Assembly: GCA_030386875.1 (NCBI GenBank)
Contig: CM059567.1
Coordinates: forward strand, 86,049,130 to 86,113,129
Source of the DNA: Morinoia aosen
Lineage: Eukaryota; Arthropoda; Malacostraca; Amphipoda; Talitridae
DNA: 64,000 bases
Direction: 5' to 3'
Shown here piece after piece: positions 11,096 to 24,397 of this stretch (the first letter of the stretch is position 1; each line of letters begins with the position of its first letter). The position numbers and the translations under genes were made by a program. The notes under the pieces were generated by a model, which did not search any database, was not told the origin of the DNA, and saw only the letters and a program-made list of their open reading frames with translations.

Positions 11096-14000
11096 GGCAG
11101 CGCGTGAGTACTTAATAAAGGAAAACTGAAGTGCGCTCTAAGTTTTTTCAGTACAAATATGGATTATCCCACCACCAGTGATAATTTTATAATTGAAATT
11201 TCCCCTTTCTCTACCCAGAAGTAAACTAAATCATTCGACTTCAACTTATCTCCGTAAACATTTTGTAGAATGTTCAAGAAGTCTATTTGACGAGAAATAG
11301 TCAAGTTCCAACAATCAAGTTATATCAAAATAAAATGATGTTCTTCAATTTATTTCCATTTCTTTAGACGTCGTATCATGACAACGTTAGGGAGCATACG
11401 GAAAAGTTAAGAGATTTTGAATTAGTTAGAAGATTTCGCAGAGAATTAATCAATGATCAGTGCAGATCGATGAGTATGAGTGTATCTTTGAGTGCACGAA
11501 GTGTGAGGAGGAACATGGGACAAGAACTTGTCGGAGTGAGTAACGTTTCAGGGTGACAAACCATTGCTATATATGATCCTAATCTCAGTTCGTGTATTCA
11601 TACCCTCAATCATGGATTCATCTCGCGTATTGTGCTTTTTGTTATATCTTGACATAGTACAAAAGCACTTGCTTAGTGTTGGCTTAGTGCAGCTCCAAGT
11701 ACAAAAAGTTGGCGAACTACAATGATGATTCCTTTGCATTTTAAAAAATTCAAAGTACTACCCTAGCACTTACTCAGCGAAAAAACTCTTGTCCGTCAGC
11801 TCGAACAACAAAATGCCCTGACATGTGAATATATTTTCGAGCTCTTTATCATATTATTCAAAACTGCACAATTATTCGCAGTCCTCTTAATTTTACCATG
11901 TTACGTGGTCTAAAAAATTGTACCAACTTTGAATAATATCTGAACTGATCCTGTGTCCAATGCAGTGTTATTTTTTAATGCGTTTGCTCATCTCCTATTA
12001 GAAAAGCAGTGGAAGGAGTGGAAATCTTAAAAATTGCTAGTGCGTGTTCAGAAGTTTTCAGGCCAATGGGTTTGTTTCCGAGCAACGTGCTTTAAGACTC
12101 AAGTACTACACAATTTCCCCTACGCTGGAGTCAATTTGGTAATGGTGCATGGTTTAAAGGCAAAATTACAATAAAGAATATCAGTGACGAGAGAAATGAG
12201 CTCCTGCCACGTAGAACAATAGAACAAATAATTAGTTATAATGCAAATGATCTGTGAAATTGCAGGGCCCCACCGTTTCCGCCGCCTTTCGTTCAAGTCA
12301 CGTGAAAATCTTCGTTTAAGCACTTCAATTCTGCCCACATTAGTTTAGGGGAAGAATTTTCGAAGTCAATGAGCTACCGTATAACGTTTTACACCAAACT
12401 GGGCTGCACTTAGATAAAGTTTTTACCGACCGCAACCCTAAATCAATGCAAATAGAGAACCTATATAATGCTGCGCAATAGAACGGAAAAAGTGTATGAA
12501 ATTTTTACTTTGATTTAATAGCCATAAAAAATGGTCGTGAGAAAATTGTATGGTACACAAATTGATAATCAGGATTTTTTCTTGACAAGAGAGTATTTAT
12601 CATTATCCCCGGATTATTTGAAATTGGGGTTCATTGGCTTTCTAGGCTATCACCTCTGAATTTATATCGCAAAAATAATTTGAAAAAATAATAAAGGAAA
12701 CAAACTTATGGATGTTAGGTGTGATATTCCGTACCAACTCTGTGGCAGGAGTAAGCAACTTCATAACGATAGCTAAGACGACCATATTTTTGCGCACTGA
12801 AGCACTCCTTTTCTCGCAACCAAATCGTAGTATTAGGGACCACAATTTACATTTGAATCGTTCTATACGCATTAGGATCTTTAAAGTAATAACATCCTCT
12901 TCCATTTATGAATTAAGAGCGCTGGAAAACATTTGGTTCATAAACTGACCGTGTGTCAATGATCACTGTAGTTCAGCTGAACTCTAAACACTTTACACAT
13001 TTTTTTCATGAATCACACGCTAGGCAAATTTTTGCACGTTACCATGCAATAGAAAAATAGTTCTATGCCATGTTAAGTTGTCATTTGTTATCTGTATTTC
13101 TCCCGGTTTCATGCCAGACTTCTTATGAACAAAGTGGCATACGAGAGCTGTAGATCTTGACGAATGTTTTCATCGAAGACAAATATTTCTCCTACTCCCA
13201 GACGTGGCGGTTATAATTACGGATGGCGTTGTAGATTATACTTCTGACACACAAAGTGAGCAAGCTGACTGCAAACTGAGTGTCATTCAAATGATTTTAC
13301 GTTGTAAAATACACACAGGCTCCATAAAGCAAGGGTAAACAGCATTATAACAAAAACGTAGGTAACAGATGGGGAGAATTGGTTGCAAGAATAACAGAAA
13401 AAAACGGTCGAGTGAGTATGCTCTTGTATTCGAATTCGTAAGGCTCTCGGTATAGAGCCTAAGTTTTCAGATGCACACTCTGCGTAACTGTGTTGATAAA
13501 TCACAGTAGAATGTGTATTTTTACAACCATCCGTCGAAGTTAAAAAATGAATAAACTAATTTTTTTCAAGCAAAACAAAATAAAAATCGATGTGCATGAG
13601 TGTTTTGATGAAAGGGCAAGCAAATATTTTCCAATTTTTTCTAATGATGGCCGAATAAGGAAAGGCGCAAACAATTTCCTTTATATCGTAACTTGAATCT
13701 GCTACTGATGAACAATTTTTGTTCTTTATTTTGACAGCCAAACTGAAAAAAATATAGAAAGGTCTGCTTATCTTTCATTCTGAATTGTTCATGAATGTTG
13801 AATTTCAATTTGTTTTGTTAAACAAAAATCAAATCTGCCCTTCTATCAACTATAAAGAACACCTTCCACAAGCCATGCTCTCTTCAACGATCTATCCACA
13901 CAGATGCACACAATGTGCGTCTTAATACCTAAGTTCTAGCTCAAAAAATGTAATCGTTTACCATAGGAAGACGATTTCGGCGATTAAGCTTCAGGTTCCA

Positions 14001-14428
14001 ATGCCGTCGCCTTCCGTGCTGAAAATATTTATTTGCATTCTACTACGCCAACCACATTTGACTGACACCTAATTACGAGTAGCCAACTCATGAGTTACTT
14101 TGAATTTTCATTGAGGCTTTCAGAATTTGAACATTGATCTATCTGCGTATTATAATTATCGTCGTTGTTTCAGAATCGTTGTTGATAACCATTCTTTGAG
14201 TCGAAACGTTAACTTTAACGATAATTCTTCCTAGTGAAATGTTCGCTCTCAAACCTTTTTCCTTGCTTTATTATTCAAGCACGAAGATTTCTCTTACTAA
14301 TTACAGGCCTATTGTTGCTGACTTAAATTTGTTCAAGAGAGTTATTCGAGGTCGGGGTATTGGGTCGAGCGAAGAAAAGACGCATTTGAACAAAATATTT
14401 TGAAATAGTTTTCGTTAGAAATTTGAAG
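11096..14428. other. AT-rich stretch, no gene recognised
   Basis: Open frames are fewer than 90 codons and without recognisable motifs on either strand. No inverted-repeat element was found. Confidence 0.55.
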
Positions 14429-14433
14429 CTCTA

Positions 14434-16324
14434 TGTTGCGATACGAAAAGAGGGTGGGTTTAGGACCCCCTTCCCAGACGCTGAGGGAATCTCAACCCCC
14501 GTAAATTTTAAAGTATCGTCCTTCATGCTTGCGTACACCTGCATACCAGACATGGAGAATAAAAGAATTTGAAAATTTACATGAATTTATTTTAGGTAAC
14601 ACGTGGATAAAGTACACAAGGCATTGGTACGAAATGATTTGAAAGGGCACAACTGCATTAATGAAAGGTACGCACATTTCCACCGACATGGAATTTCAAT
14701 TACGACATGGTATAAAATATGATGCTTACCGAGACTTCAAATTATCAATGCTTCCGCGCTGCCAACAATTTACGAACACACAAATTATGGTTACCGTACG
14801 CAACTCAAAGCACAGAAATTACGATGTTGATAAATTACAATTTAACCTTGACTCACAACCAGGAATCAAATTATAGGATGCTCAGCACTGCACACAACGT
14901 AGTCTAAGCACTCATCTGAAAAGAATCACACTTTAAATCACGCGCCAGGTGAAAACACTTTTCTGTGTGTAACCCTCCATTTTAAAAATTGCACTTAAGC
15001 GCCCTCATTTTCGAATTCACCCTGCCGACAATTATACACTTTCCATTCCGCTGTGATGTGCGGCTGCAGCTGACCTAATTCCATTCCATTGAGGCTGGAT
15101 TCCTCTTCAATTCTGAAGCCTGTACGCGGACTCAGTCTGATCTTCTCGTTTGGCGATGCTGCGGCCAGCCTGGCGGCGCTTGCGTTCGCGTTGAGAAATG
15201 CGTAACAACGCCTGCCCGCTAACTGCAGAGCTCCCAGCGCCCGACATTTCTGCTGGCTTGAAGATAAACGTGGACAATTGTTTTGCTGGAGAAGGTGGAG
15301 TTGTTTGCGAATTTGGAGTTGATGTAAAAGCAAATAGAATGCTTTCTGTAGAGTTGTTGACACTTTGTCTCTTGTCGATTATCACCGCGCAGCCGAGGTG
15401 TTTTGAACGGTCTTTGTTGCAAGTTGTCGTTTCGATGCAGTTGAGGTGTTTTGAGCGGTCTTTCTTGCAAGTTATCGTATCGATGTCTGCTGGTAACTTC
15501 ACGCAGATGTCTATTTCGTTGTTCTTGTACGCCCCCTCCCGGCAAGGGACGGGTGCACTTGCTCACGCACTCAGGTTCTAGCTGCTTTCCTTGTGCCGCT
15601 TCACTTAAAAAATCCTCCCTAGGCTTCATCTACCCTCCTTATAAGCGTTTCGCCTCCTTGCTTCGAGATTGATCCAGATCATTCCATTGTACAGAGGCAG
15701 CATCTGCATCCTGATTGGCGGAATCCTTGTTTGTTCTGACGTCTGGGACTCCCATTGGTGTGTGCTCAGACCCACCTTCTCGCGTCATCCCTTTGGCGAG
15801 CGGTGATTCGCTCAGGTCGTGTGGACCTCTGTTCCTACGTCACGTCCGCCTCTTGCCCTCCGAAGTCTCGGCTTGTGCCTTGTGTGCGCTTGTGTTGTGC
15901 GTGTGTTTGTGTGTGCGTCGATGTGTGTTGTGTGTTTTTGTGTTTTTATTGTGTGTGTGAGTCGTTCACGATGCCTGCGCTCGCAGTCTGGTGAAGTACT
16001 GGCCTCTTGAGGCCGTAAAATATGACACCCCTCTACCCCAGCTCAGCTTTTCTCATGTCGAGCCAGCCTCTGCGATATCGCTCAAACAATCGCTGCTTGT
16101 TTTTCGACAGAACATTGAAGAATTGACCTTATACACACGGGTAAACTTTGGTCCACATTCTCACGCTCAAGAATACCAGTGATAACGGTTTTTGACATTT
16201 TCTTGAAGTGAAGTATTTTCCCAAAAACATTTTACTATCATGTTTCCCAAAAAAAAAATATATTTTCCGAGAGTATTTCTTAATAATTTCCAAAAACATT
16301 TTATGAGAGTAGTATTTCCTCACA
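14434..16324. repeat. LTR, left copy (1891 bp)
   Basis: Bounded by TGTTGCG and CTCACA. It contains a TATAAG box candidate near 15640 (plus strand), a 48-bp imperfect tandem duplication beginning at 15395 and 15443, and a GTGTGTG-rich tract at about 15890-15960. Overlapping 80-136 codon frames on both strands recur in the other copy but show no family motif and are not supported as genes. Confidence 0.92.
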
Positions 16325-19300
16325 ATACCCGCTTCGCCCCAGAAAAATTTGGGCCAACTTGCAAAGTTGGTACAAATTTTCATCCGTTAATTACAATTAT
16401 AACCGTTACATACCCCTTACGTTAAAAATTTAGAAAATATTCGCCCTCCTTTCTCAAACCCTTCGCTTTTCCCGACATCAAAATATCCTTACATATCACC
16501 TCACGATTTACCCTCTTGCAACACGCCGATGTTGACGCATTTATAACTAATTCATTAATACCTGACACACACCTAATAATTGAAACGCACATTTCTTATA
16601 CACATTATCATAGAACGCAAGGAGAAAAAGAACACATTAAAGATAACGCATAAATAGGAAAACATAAACGCACAAAATAAAACGCACCCGTTATCTTATT
16701 ATTTCCGGTATGTTCTCGACAAATTCATCGACATAAATAAACATCTAAGTTAGAGATCAGAAATAGGCGAATTTGGTACAAGCAGAAACATCCTTTCAGC
16801 TTTCTCGATTGCAATCCACCTAAAACAAAATCTCAAAATGGAGGTGATTTTCCAACCTCAAGTTTTCTTCCTCATGATCATCATTTCATCCTGTGGTTCA
16901 AAAGTAGACGTTTTTCTTGCAACAAAAACTTGCTGTTGCTCCTCCTATGCGCCTGGCTACAGCTTGTTATTGTTATTGTTCTCCTGACGTGCTACTGCTC
17001 TTCGGCTTGCTACTGATCCTGGGGAGGGCCCCCTGCTGAGAATCGAGGTATGCTGAAGCTTTTCCATTAAAAAAAATTCATCCTTGGCGTCACGTGAGCT
17101 CGTGGAAAATTCCGTAGATCCTCGTTGCGTCAATTCGCGGACCAATTCTGTAGATTACTGCGTCAAATGCGCGTTGGACTCCCACGTAGGAGCTCATCAG
17201 CTCTTTCATCATATTGTAGAAAATGAAGCACATTTATTTGCGAAGATCTTCAGGTTTTGGTTCTCAGTCCGCTCGTCGACTAGCATGACATTAACCCCTG
17301 AGGTTCGCGTTAAATTGCCAATGATCTCCTTCCGTAAATACGCGTTTAATTGTCTAACCTGATTCATTTGTACTCGAGAGACAGCGCATTACTTGGTTGA
17401 TCTACGTAAGAATTGTTCCTCGGTTTCCTTCAAAATCTGCCTTGAGTGAGGCGGACGTGAGCTACGCGAAGAATTCCTACATACATACATAAAATAGTTA
17501 CTTTGCGGTATCCTCAACCAACTCTAGACAAAAGCCGAAATTCGTTCGACGGTGTCACTAATCAGTTGAATCACATAATTATTTCGAAGATAGACATTCT
17601 AGCACATGACGTACGAACTATCAGGAGACATCCTGAATACGCACCAATAAAAAAAGCACATATAAATTGGGTATTGTTAACACATCGAACTTTACGTCAT
17701 ACTCTGCCGCGAAGGCTTTTCTAACGATCCGACATTTTGACAACACCGACACACACAAAAAATAGACGAAATGTAGTGTTAACAACCCGTCAAACTTTAC
17801 ACCTTACTACGCCGAAAGGCTCTTCAGACGATCTGACATTGTGATAACACTGACACAAAAATGCAAAAAAAAACAATAGACATGACGCAAAATTTTATCC
17901 GATTCTCAGCCCCAGAGTCAGTGCAGCACATTTAAATGATTCCACGTTGCTCGACGACATCGTTCGTACACACGATATTTATATACTCATCCTGTTTCCA
18001 AAGTTTTCACTAACATCGTTAAACAACGGATTAACGGAATTGTCACCCTAATAATTATCATGCCTACAGAACAATGAACAAAAAAATGAAATTAATGACG
18101 CATACCAATGATGTTTGAGAATAACCAGCGTCAGCGTCAACAACATTATGGGGAAAGAGTGATCAAGAAATTCCCACACAACGGCGCCGAAACACCTTCA
18201 CTAGCTTGGCTCAAAAACAACTCGTCATTTTTGATACGACACATTTATAAATCAATGTTACTGACCATACTCTCTCAGACATTTCCTGCTTTCATATCCT
18301 ACATTATGACCTCACGTTATACCACACTTAACTCGACGCACAAGAGAATTCCCTTGCCTCGGCTCAGAACAGCAATAAAATTACATAGCTTCGCTGCACC
18401 GCAGACTGTCACGCTGATCCTTATTGTTAAAGATAAATTCCATGTATTCACCGCAATGCCTTTCATTTCAATTCTCACGCTGTATTAAATCCATCTAACA
18501 GAAAATAAAGTCTCCATCTCGAATATTGTACATTTCCGACCATGTGAAACGCACATATTTCAGTGAAGCTAACTCCTTAACTTGCCTAAGCAAGAACACA
18601 CTCTCAGCATTACACAATAATTCAGTTTGAATTACCGACGAGAATGGACAGCATCATTTAAGTGTTAATAAAAATATTGAACGGAGAACGCTTGCAATTT
18701 CAAAACGAAGTTTATACATCGAGTATTGTAGCTGACTTCATGAAATTCTCACTTTGGTACGGCAAAACTCCTGTTTGATACAGCAAAACTCCTCTTTAAT
18801 TTTCATTAACTCCTTAGGAATAAACTCCAACTGGGTTGTATATTCCAGTGTTAACAAAATTACCAAAAGTTTCATTTTATCATGATGAGTGTTAACTTGA
18901 AAGTTCCTATTTTGGGCAATCAACGATAAAAAAAAACAAGCTCAAAATTCAATGTGCGCTCCAACTGATAAAGAAAAATTATTTTATTGGCGACATGTAA
19001 CCGTTTAGACTACAAAAAAAATTGCATTTAATCCACGTGTTCCCTTAAAATCTACAGATACTTAATGTGATACAGTTCCCCCCAGCTGAAGCTAGCTGGG
19101 ATTGAATAATCTTAACTTCATAATAAGCCTTGTACAGTCGAATCCACTTGAAAATTTTAATTATCATGAAAATCTTAAAAGTTTCAGTGTGAGGCAGCAC
19201 ATATCTTACGCTCAACTAAATTCAGCATAAAGGCATTGATTGACTTCTGTCAGGGGCGGAACCGGTTGGTTACTACATACATGAGAAAGTTTACTCAGAG

Positions 19301-20708
19301 TTCTAGATTGTAGTCGATTATTACTGAAAATTATTTAAATTCTCTCTCTGATGTACTGGTGCTTTAGCATCATCCTGATGTGAATAGAAAACGAATTCAC
19401 TTTAAATAACACACGAGCAGAGGCATCATTAATATCTAAGCACATAAAATTAGACCACGAACTAAATTCGCAGCATCCTTGAAATTACAACTTACTCTAA
19501 AAACTACATTTAAATTTTGTTTTTAAGTGCCGTCGCTTAATTCCTTCAACAACTTGCAACAAAAAAAAAATTTTTGCCCCATTTATAGCACGGAAATCGA
19601 TTCTCAAACAATCCCATTACTGCTTCTTAGCCGATGTCAATTTATATAATTGAAGCACTCAAATATCAACTAATGAAAGTAGGAATTATGTTGCTAAAGC
19701 TGATTGAAGGAGCTTGACGCACACGAGGCCAAAACGAATTCTGTAAATTATTTTAAGTGAGGCGTCACAAAAATGAAAATTTCAACCGAATTAATTACTC
19801 AATGCCTCAAACCTTGGTAAACTTTAACTTACTTCAAAGATTCACTTGAGATAAGGCGGTGTTTGCTAAAATTACGGCGTCATTTTCCACAGCCAATGCT
19901 TCACACCTAAATTCAGTTAAACCTAATAATTGTACAGATCATAGAAAAATTCAACCAAAAATTCAGCACTCAAGAAATTTTTTTTTTATCGAACACACTG
20001 TCAAGAAAATAGAGTAAGTATTTTCCTCGCAAGAGGCGCAGAGGCTGTTGTTCAGAGCATACCGACAAACTCCTAATCACAAGGGCACTGAAATATAAAT
20101 CTCCTATGGAGAAGGAAATTCTTTTTAATAATGATGGCGGCACTTCAGAACGTGACTAAATTATGCTGGCTCTCGGATGCACCATTAATAAAATGTGCCA
20201 AGAAGACAACGCTATTAATTGAACTTTGATGTAATATTCACTCAAACAACATTAACTGAATCAACTCAGCGGCACGAGAAAAATGAGCAAAGATTTCGGA
20301 AAATATCAATTTCTCATAGCATTTCGAAATTAATCGCCATGAATTACACTCAGTCAAGTACACTTCAAATTAGGCGCTCAGAAATGATCCGACTGCAGCT
20401 GCAAGAATTTCAAATTTTATTGCTCCACACTCTCACGCATTTATGACTCAAAGCAGTGAAATGCCATTACACAACGAAGGGCAATTTCCCGAAAGCAAGA
20501 CCAATCGCCGCCACAAGAAACTACACAGAGCAAGCGAAATACAATGCCGGACAAATCCTTGCAAACGACTGGACCATTATTTGAATTCTTTCTTGAGGGA
20601 CCGTTATAAAACTTGTAAAAAAAATTTAAGCAATTGAAAATGATTAAAGAAAATTTTCCATGCCAATATACAGACAGTACGCTTGCATAGGACAATTAAT
20701 ATTTTTCC
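16325..20708. other. Interior of the long-LTR element, no coding found
   Basis: AT-rich sequence; the longest frame is 126 codons (18108-18488, plus) and is not recognisable. The bases next to the left LTR, read on the minus strand, form a G-rich tract (GGGGCGAAGCGGG) that could be a poor polypurine tract if the element runs leftwards. The bases next to the right LTR offer no primer-binding site. Confidence 0.7.
17675..17880. repeat. Degenerate tandem repeat, two units of about 103 bp
   Basis: GTTAACA...CTTTAC...CGCCG..AGGCT...GA.C.GACATT recurs from 17675 and 17778 with many substitutions. It lies inside the long-LTR element. Confidence 0.55.
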
Positions 20709-22598
20709 TGTTGCGATACGAGAAGAGGGTGGGTTTAGGACCCCCTTCCCAGACGCTGAGGGACTCTCAACCCCCGCAAATTTTAAAGTATCGTCCTTTA
20801 TGCTTGCGTACACCTGCATACCAGACATGGAGAATAAAAAAATTTGAAAATTTACATGAATTTATTTTAGGTAACACGTGGATAAAGTACACAAGGCATT
20901 GGTACGAAATGATTTGAAAGGGCACAACTGCATTAATGAAAGGTACGCACATTTCCACCGACATGGAATTTCAATTACGACATGGTATAAAATATGATGC
21001 TTACCGAGACTTCAAATTATCAATGCTTCCGCTCTGCCAACAATTTACGAACACACAAATTATGGTTGCCGTACGCAACTCAAAGCACAGAAATTACGAG
21101 GTTGATAAATTACAATTTAACCTTGACTCACAACCAGGAATCAAATTATAGGATGCTCAGCACTGCACACAACGTAGTCTAAGCACTCATCTGAAAAGAA
21201 TCACACTTAAATCACGTGCCAGGTGAAAACATTTTTCTGTGTGTAACCCTCCATTTTAAAAATTGCACTTAAGCGCCCTCATTTTCGAATTCACCCTGCC
21301 GACAATTATACACTTCCCACTCCGCTGTGATGTGCGGCTGCAGCTGACCTAATTCCATTCCATTGAGGCTGGATTCCTCTTCAATTCTGAAGCCTGTACG
21401 CGGACTCAGTCTGATCTTCTCGTTCGGCGATGCTGCGGCCAGCCTGGCGGCGCTTGCGTTCGCGTTGAGAAATGCGTAACAACGCCTGCCCGCTCACTGC
21501 AGAGCTCCCAGCGCCCGACATTTCTGCTGGCTTGAAGATAAACGTGGACAATTGTCTTGCTGGAGAAGGTGGAGTTGTTTGCGAATTTGGAGTTGATGTA
21601 GAAGCAAATAGAATGCTTTCTGTAGAGTTGTTGACACTTTGTCTCTTGTCGATTATCACCGCGCAGCCGAGGTGTTTTGAACGGTCTTTCTTGCAAGTTG
21701 TCGTTTCGATGCAGTTGAGGTGTTTTGAGCGGTCTTTCTTGCAAGTTATCGTATCGATGTCTGCTGGTAACTTCACGCAGATGTCTATTTCGTTGTTCTT
21801 GTGCGCCCCCTCCCGGCAAGGGACGGGTGCACTTGCTCACGCACTCAGGTTCTAGCTGCTTCCCTTGTGCCGCTCCACCAAAAAAATCCTCCCTAGGCTT
21901 CATCTACCCTCCTTATAAGCGTTTCGCCTCCTTGCTTCGAGATTGATCCAGATCATTCCATTGTACAGAGGCAGCATCTGCATCCTGATTGGCGGAATCC
22001 TTGTTTGTTCTGACGTCTGGGACTCCCATTGGTGTGTGCTCAGACACACCTTCTCGCGTCATCCCTCTGGCGAGCGGTGATTCGCTCAGGTCGTGTGGGC
22101 CTCTGTTCCTGCGTCACGTCCGCCTCTTGCCCTCCGAAGTCTCGGCTTGTGCCTTGTGTGCGCTTGTGTTGTGCGTGTGTTTGTGTGTGCGTCGATGTGT
22201 GTTGTGTGTTTTTGTGCTTTTCTTGTGTGTGTGTGAGTCGTTCACGATGCCTGCGCTCGCAGTCTGGTGAAGTACTGGCCTCTTGAGGCCGTAAAATATG
22301 ACACCCCTCTACCCCAGCTCAGCTTTTCTCATGTCGAGCCAGCCTCTGCGATATCGCTCAAACTATCGCTGCTTGTTTTTCGACAGAACATTGAAGAATT
22401 AACCTTATACACACGGGTAAACTTTGGTCCACATTCTCACGCTCAAGAATACCAGTGATAACGGTTTTTGACATTTTCTTGAAGTGAAGTATTTTCCCAA
22501 AAACATTTTACGAGCATGTTTCCCAAAAAAAATATATTTTACGAGAGTATTTCTTAATAATTTCCAAAAACATTTCATGAGAGTAGTATTTCCTCACA
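20709..22598. repeat. LTR, right copy (1890 bp)
   Basis: Same ends and internal features as 14434-16324, with roughly 40 differences by eye, including single-base indels. The right flank CTCTA completes the target duplication. Confidence 0.92.
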
Positions 22599-22603
22599 CT
22601 CTA

Positions 22604-24217
22604 CCATGAAAATGAAGATCATTAAACAATGGCAAATTGCATTTCTGGGATTTTCCACCGTTGGGTAAAATCCCTAGACGAAACTTTTCATTTTCCTGGG
22701 TTCCATTAAAATACATCTGGATACGTCTACTTTACTACGTAAAATCGTTGCAACACGCCTTAGCTCCTCAACCTCCAAAACGTTTTGAAAACAAACTACC
22801 GATTCTTTACTCTGGTGTTATGACCATGTTACGTGACCGTCATTGTTTCCTGTAAAAAAAAGTCTTCAAGAACTCGTTTGTAGTGAGAAAAATGGTGTGT
22901 CTCTTCGCGGCGGCGCAAGTTTCGAGGCATATTCTCTAAATTTTCTCAATTGTTAACTGTCGAACCAAACATTAGCTGAATGCTTACTCCCACTGTTCAT
23001 TATTAAACATTATTGTTACAGTTCAAGTGCACCTCATCCTCACAAGTGTAACGAGTACAGATTGCAAAATTAATTTGCTCAATGGTTTAGAACAGAGGAA
23101 TAATATTTTTCGTTTCTTGCGTTAGATTGTGGAGAGTAAAACTTGTTGGATTAAGGTCAGTTACAGGCACTTGTTATCTACGTTATTTTCTCCCAGGTAA
23201 TATGGTTGACATAAGCAGTACTTCAACTTTCTTCTTTAAATTGGGGCACCGTAGAACTGAAAGTTATCTTAACGCTTAAATTTGCAGTTTTAATTTAGTT
23301 ATCTTGCTTTGTGTGAAATCCAAGTCACTTAAGCCAGCAAGTTTAATGGGGATCCGTTGAGCTCTTCAGCTTTTGGAGGCTATTGCTTTTCTGCTCTTTA
23401 CAGCAAATAATTTCGTTGCGCTCTGTTAATATGGTCGAATGATACGTAGAGTCAAATCACTAATTTAATTGATTGGGCATTTTGTGAGCTTCAGCTCTCC
23501 CTATTGGGTGGTATGAATAGAAATGAATTTTTCAACGATCTCACAGTAAACAGTATAGTTATGTACCAACTTAGCTCATTACGTAATGTTGAAAATTAGA
23601 AGTATGGTTGAAAAGGGACATAAATAGAATATTATCAAGAAAAATAGTGTGATTTGATAAATCAATATCATCCCCGCATCAAATTATTTTGTATAGGAGT
23701 GAGTAAACTTGTTTGTGAAAAAATTCTTATTTTGGAGGTGTAAACTGTGAAACAATAATTAGGGATTAACATTTCTTCCCTCAAGTTTTCCAATGAGTAA
23801 AATTTCGCAGCTGAATTCTGTTAGATGTCATAAAACTCGTAAAACCCAAGGTTTTGTTACTTTTTCATTGATAAACAGCAACAGTAAAAATTAGAAGTTG
23901 TTATTTCATGTACCTTGCAAGGCTGATTTATGAACTTACTTCCTTTTTTATCAGTTATTCAGCGTAAAGTTATAAACAGTGCATCGTCTATGACGTATGC
24001 ATAATTTACTCAGATTTATAAATTCAAAATCGTTTCACACAGATCGTAATAATTTTTGCACTTCAGCAGCCCCAAGTTTCAAGTCTAAACTTACTCTGGT
24101 CTCCAATAAGATCAGTTCTTGAGCTATCATCTGCACCCTATTCGTCCCTTCAAGCATTTTCGTCAGCATAATCTCGCGTACAAATTTTCAGTGAACTGAC
24201 ATCTCAGTTCATTCGCA
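22604..24217. other. AT-rich stretch between the two LTR elements
   Basis: No gene, repeat or RNA recognised in this 1.6 kb; the longest frame is 72 codons. Confidence 0.55.
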
Positions 24218-24222
24218 ATGCA

Positions 24223-24379
24223 TGTACGCGCAACCCCCATCCATGCGTACCGGAGCTTTTATAAGCACTAGACAGTTTAGTCCTGGTGCTATCGTTCTCG
24301 TCACCTCCATCAAGTAAACACCTAAGAAAACGTCTCCGAGTTTCCTTACCACGACCAAGGCCGCACCCATAGCGGCACA
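24223..24379 (+). repeat. 5' LTR of the Ty3/gypsy element
   Basis: 157 bp, TGT...ACA ends. A TATAAG box at 24260-24265 is well placed to drive genomic RNA synthesis from within this short LTR. Confidence 0.93.
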
Positions 24380-24381
24380 TA

Positions 24382-24397
24382 TGGTGGCCAGTCTCGG
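24382..24397 (+). promoter_or_regulatory. Candidate tRNA primer-binding site
   Basis: Two bases after the LTR comes TGGTGGCCAGTCTCGG. It begins with the TGG that pairs with a tRNA CCA end. I could not assign the tRNA. Confidence 0.5.

Larger units (their letters stand above)
14434..22598. mobile_element. Long-LTR retroelement without recognisable coding (LARD-like)
   Basis: Two direct repeats of 1891 and 1890 bp (about 2% different) start TGTTGCG and end CTCACA, giving classical TG...CA LTR ends. The outer flanks carry the same five bases, CTCTA, at 14429-14433 and 22599-22603, while the inner flanks do not match. This shows one 8165-bp insertion rather than two solo LTRs. The 4384-bp interior has no reverse transcriptase, integrase, protease or zinc-knuckle motif in any frame I could read. 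Such an architecture (long LTRs, long empty interior) is known as a large retrotransposon derivative, moved by proteins from a partner element. Orientation is unresolved: no TGG primer-binding site or clean polypurine tract borders either LTR. Confidence 0.9.

Noticed and set aside
14195-14215. GTCGAAACGTT similar to Penelope tails
   Set aside because: There is no CTGANGA upstream and no coding remnant nearby; too short to call.
15198-15629. 127- and 136-codon frames inside the left LTR, repeated in the right LTR
   Set aside because: Their recurrence only reflects LTR identity. They overlap on opposite strands, include a 48-bp tandem repeat and show no domain.
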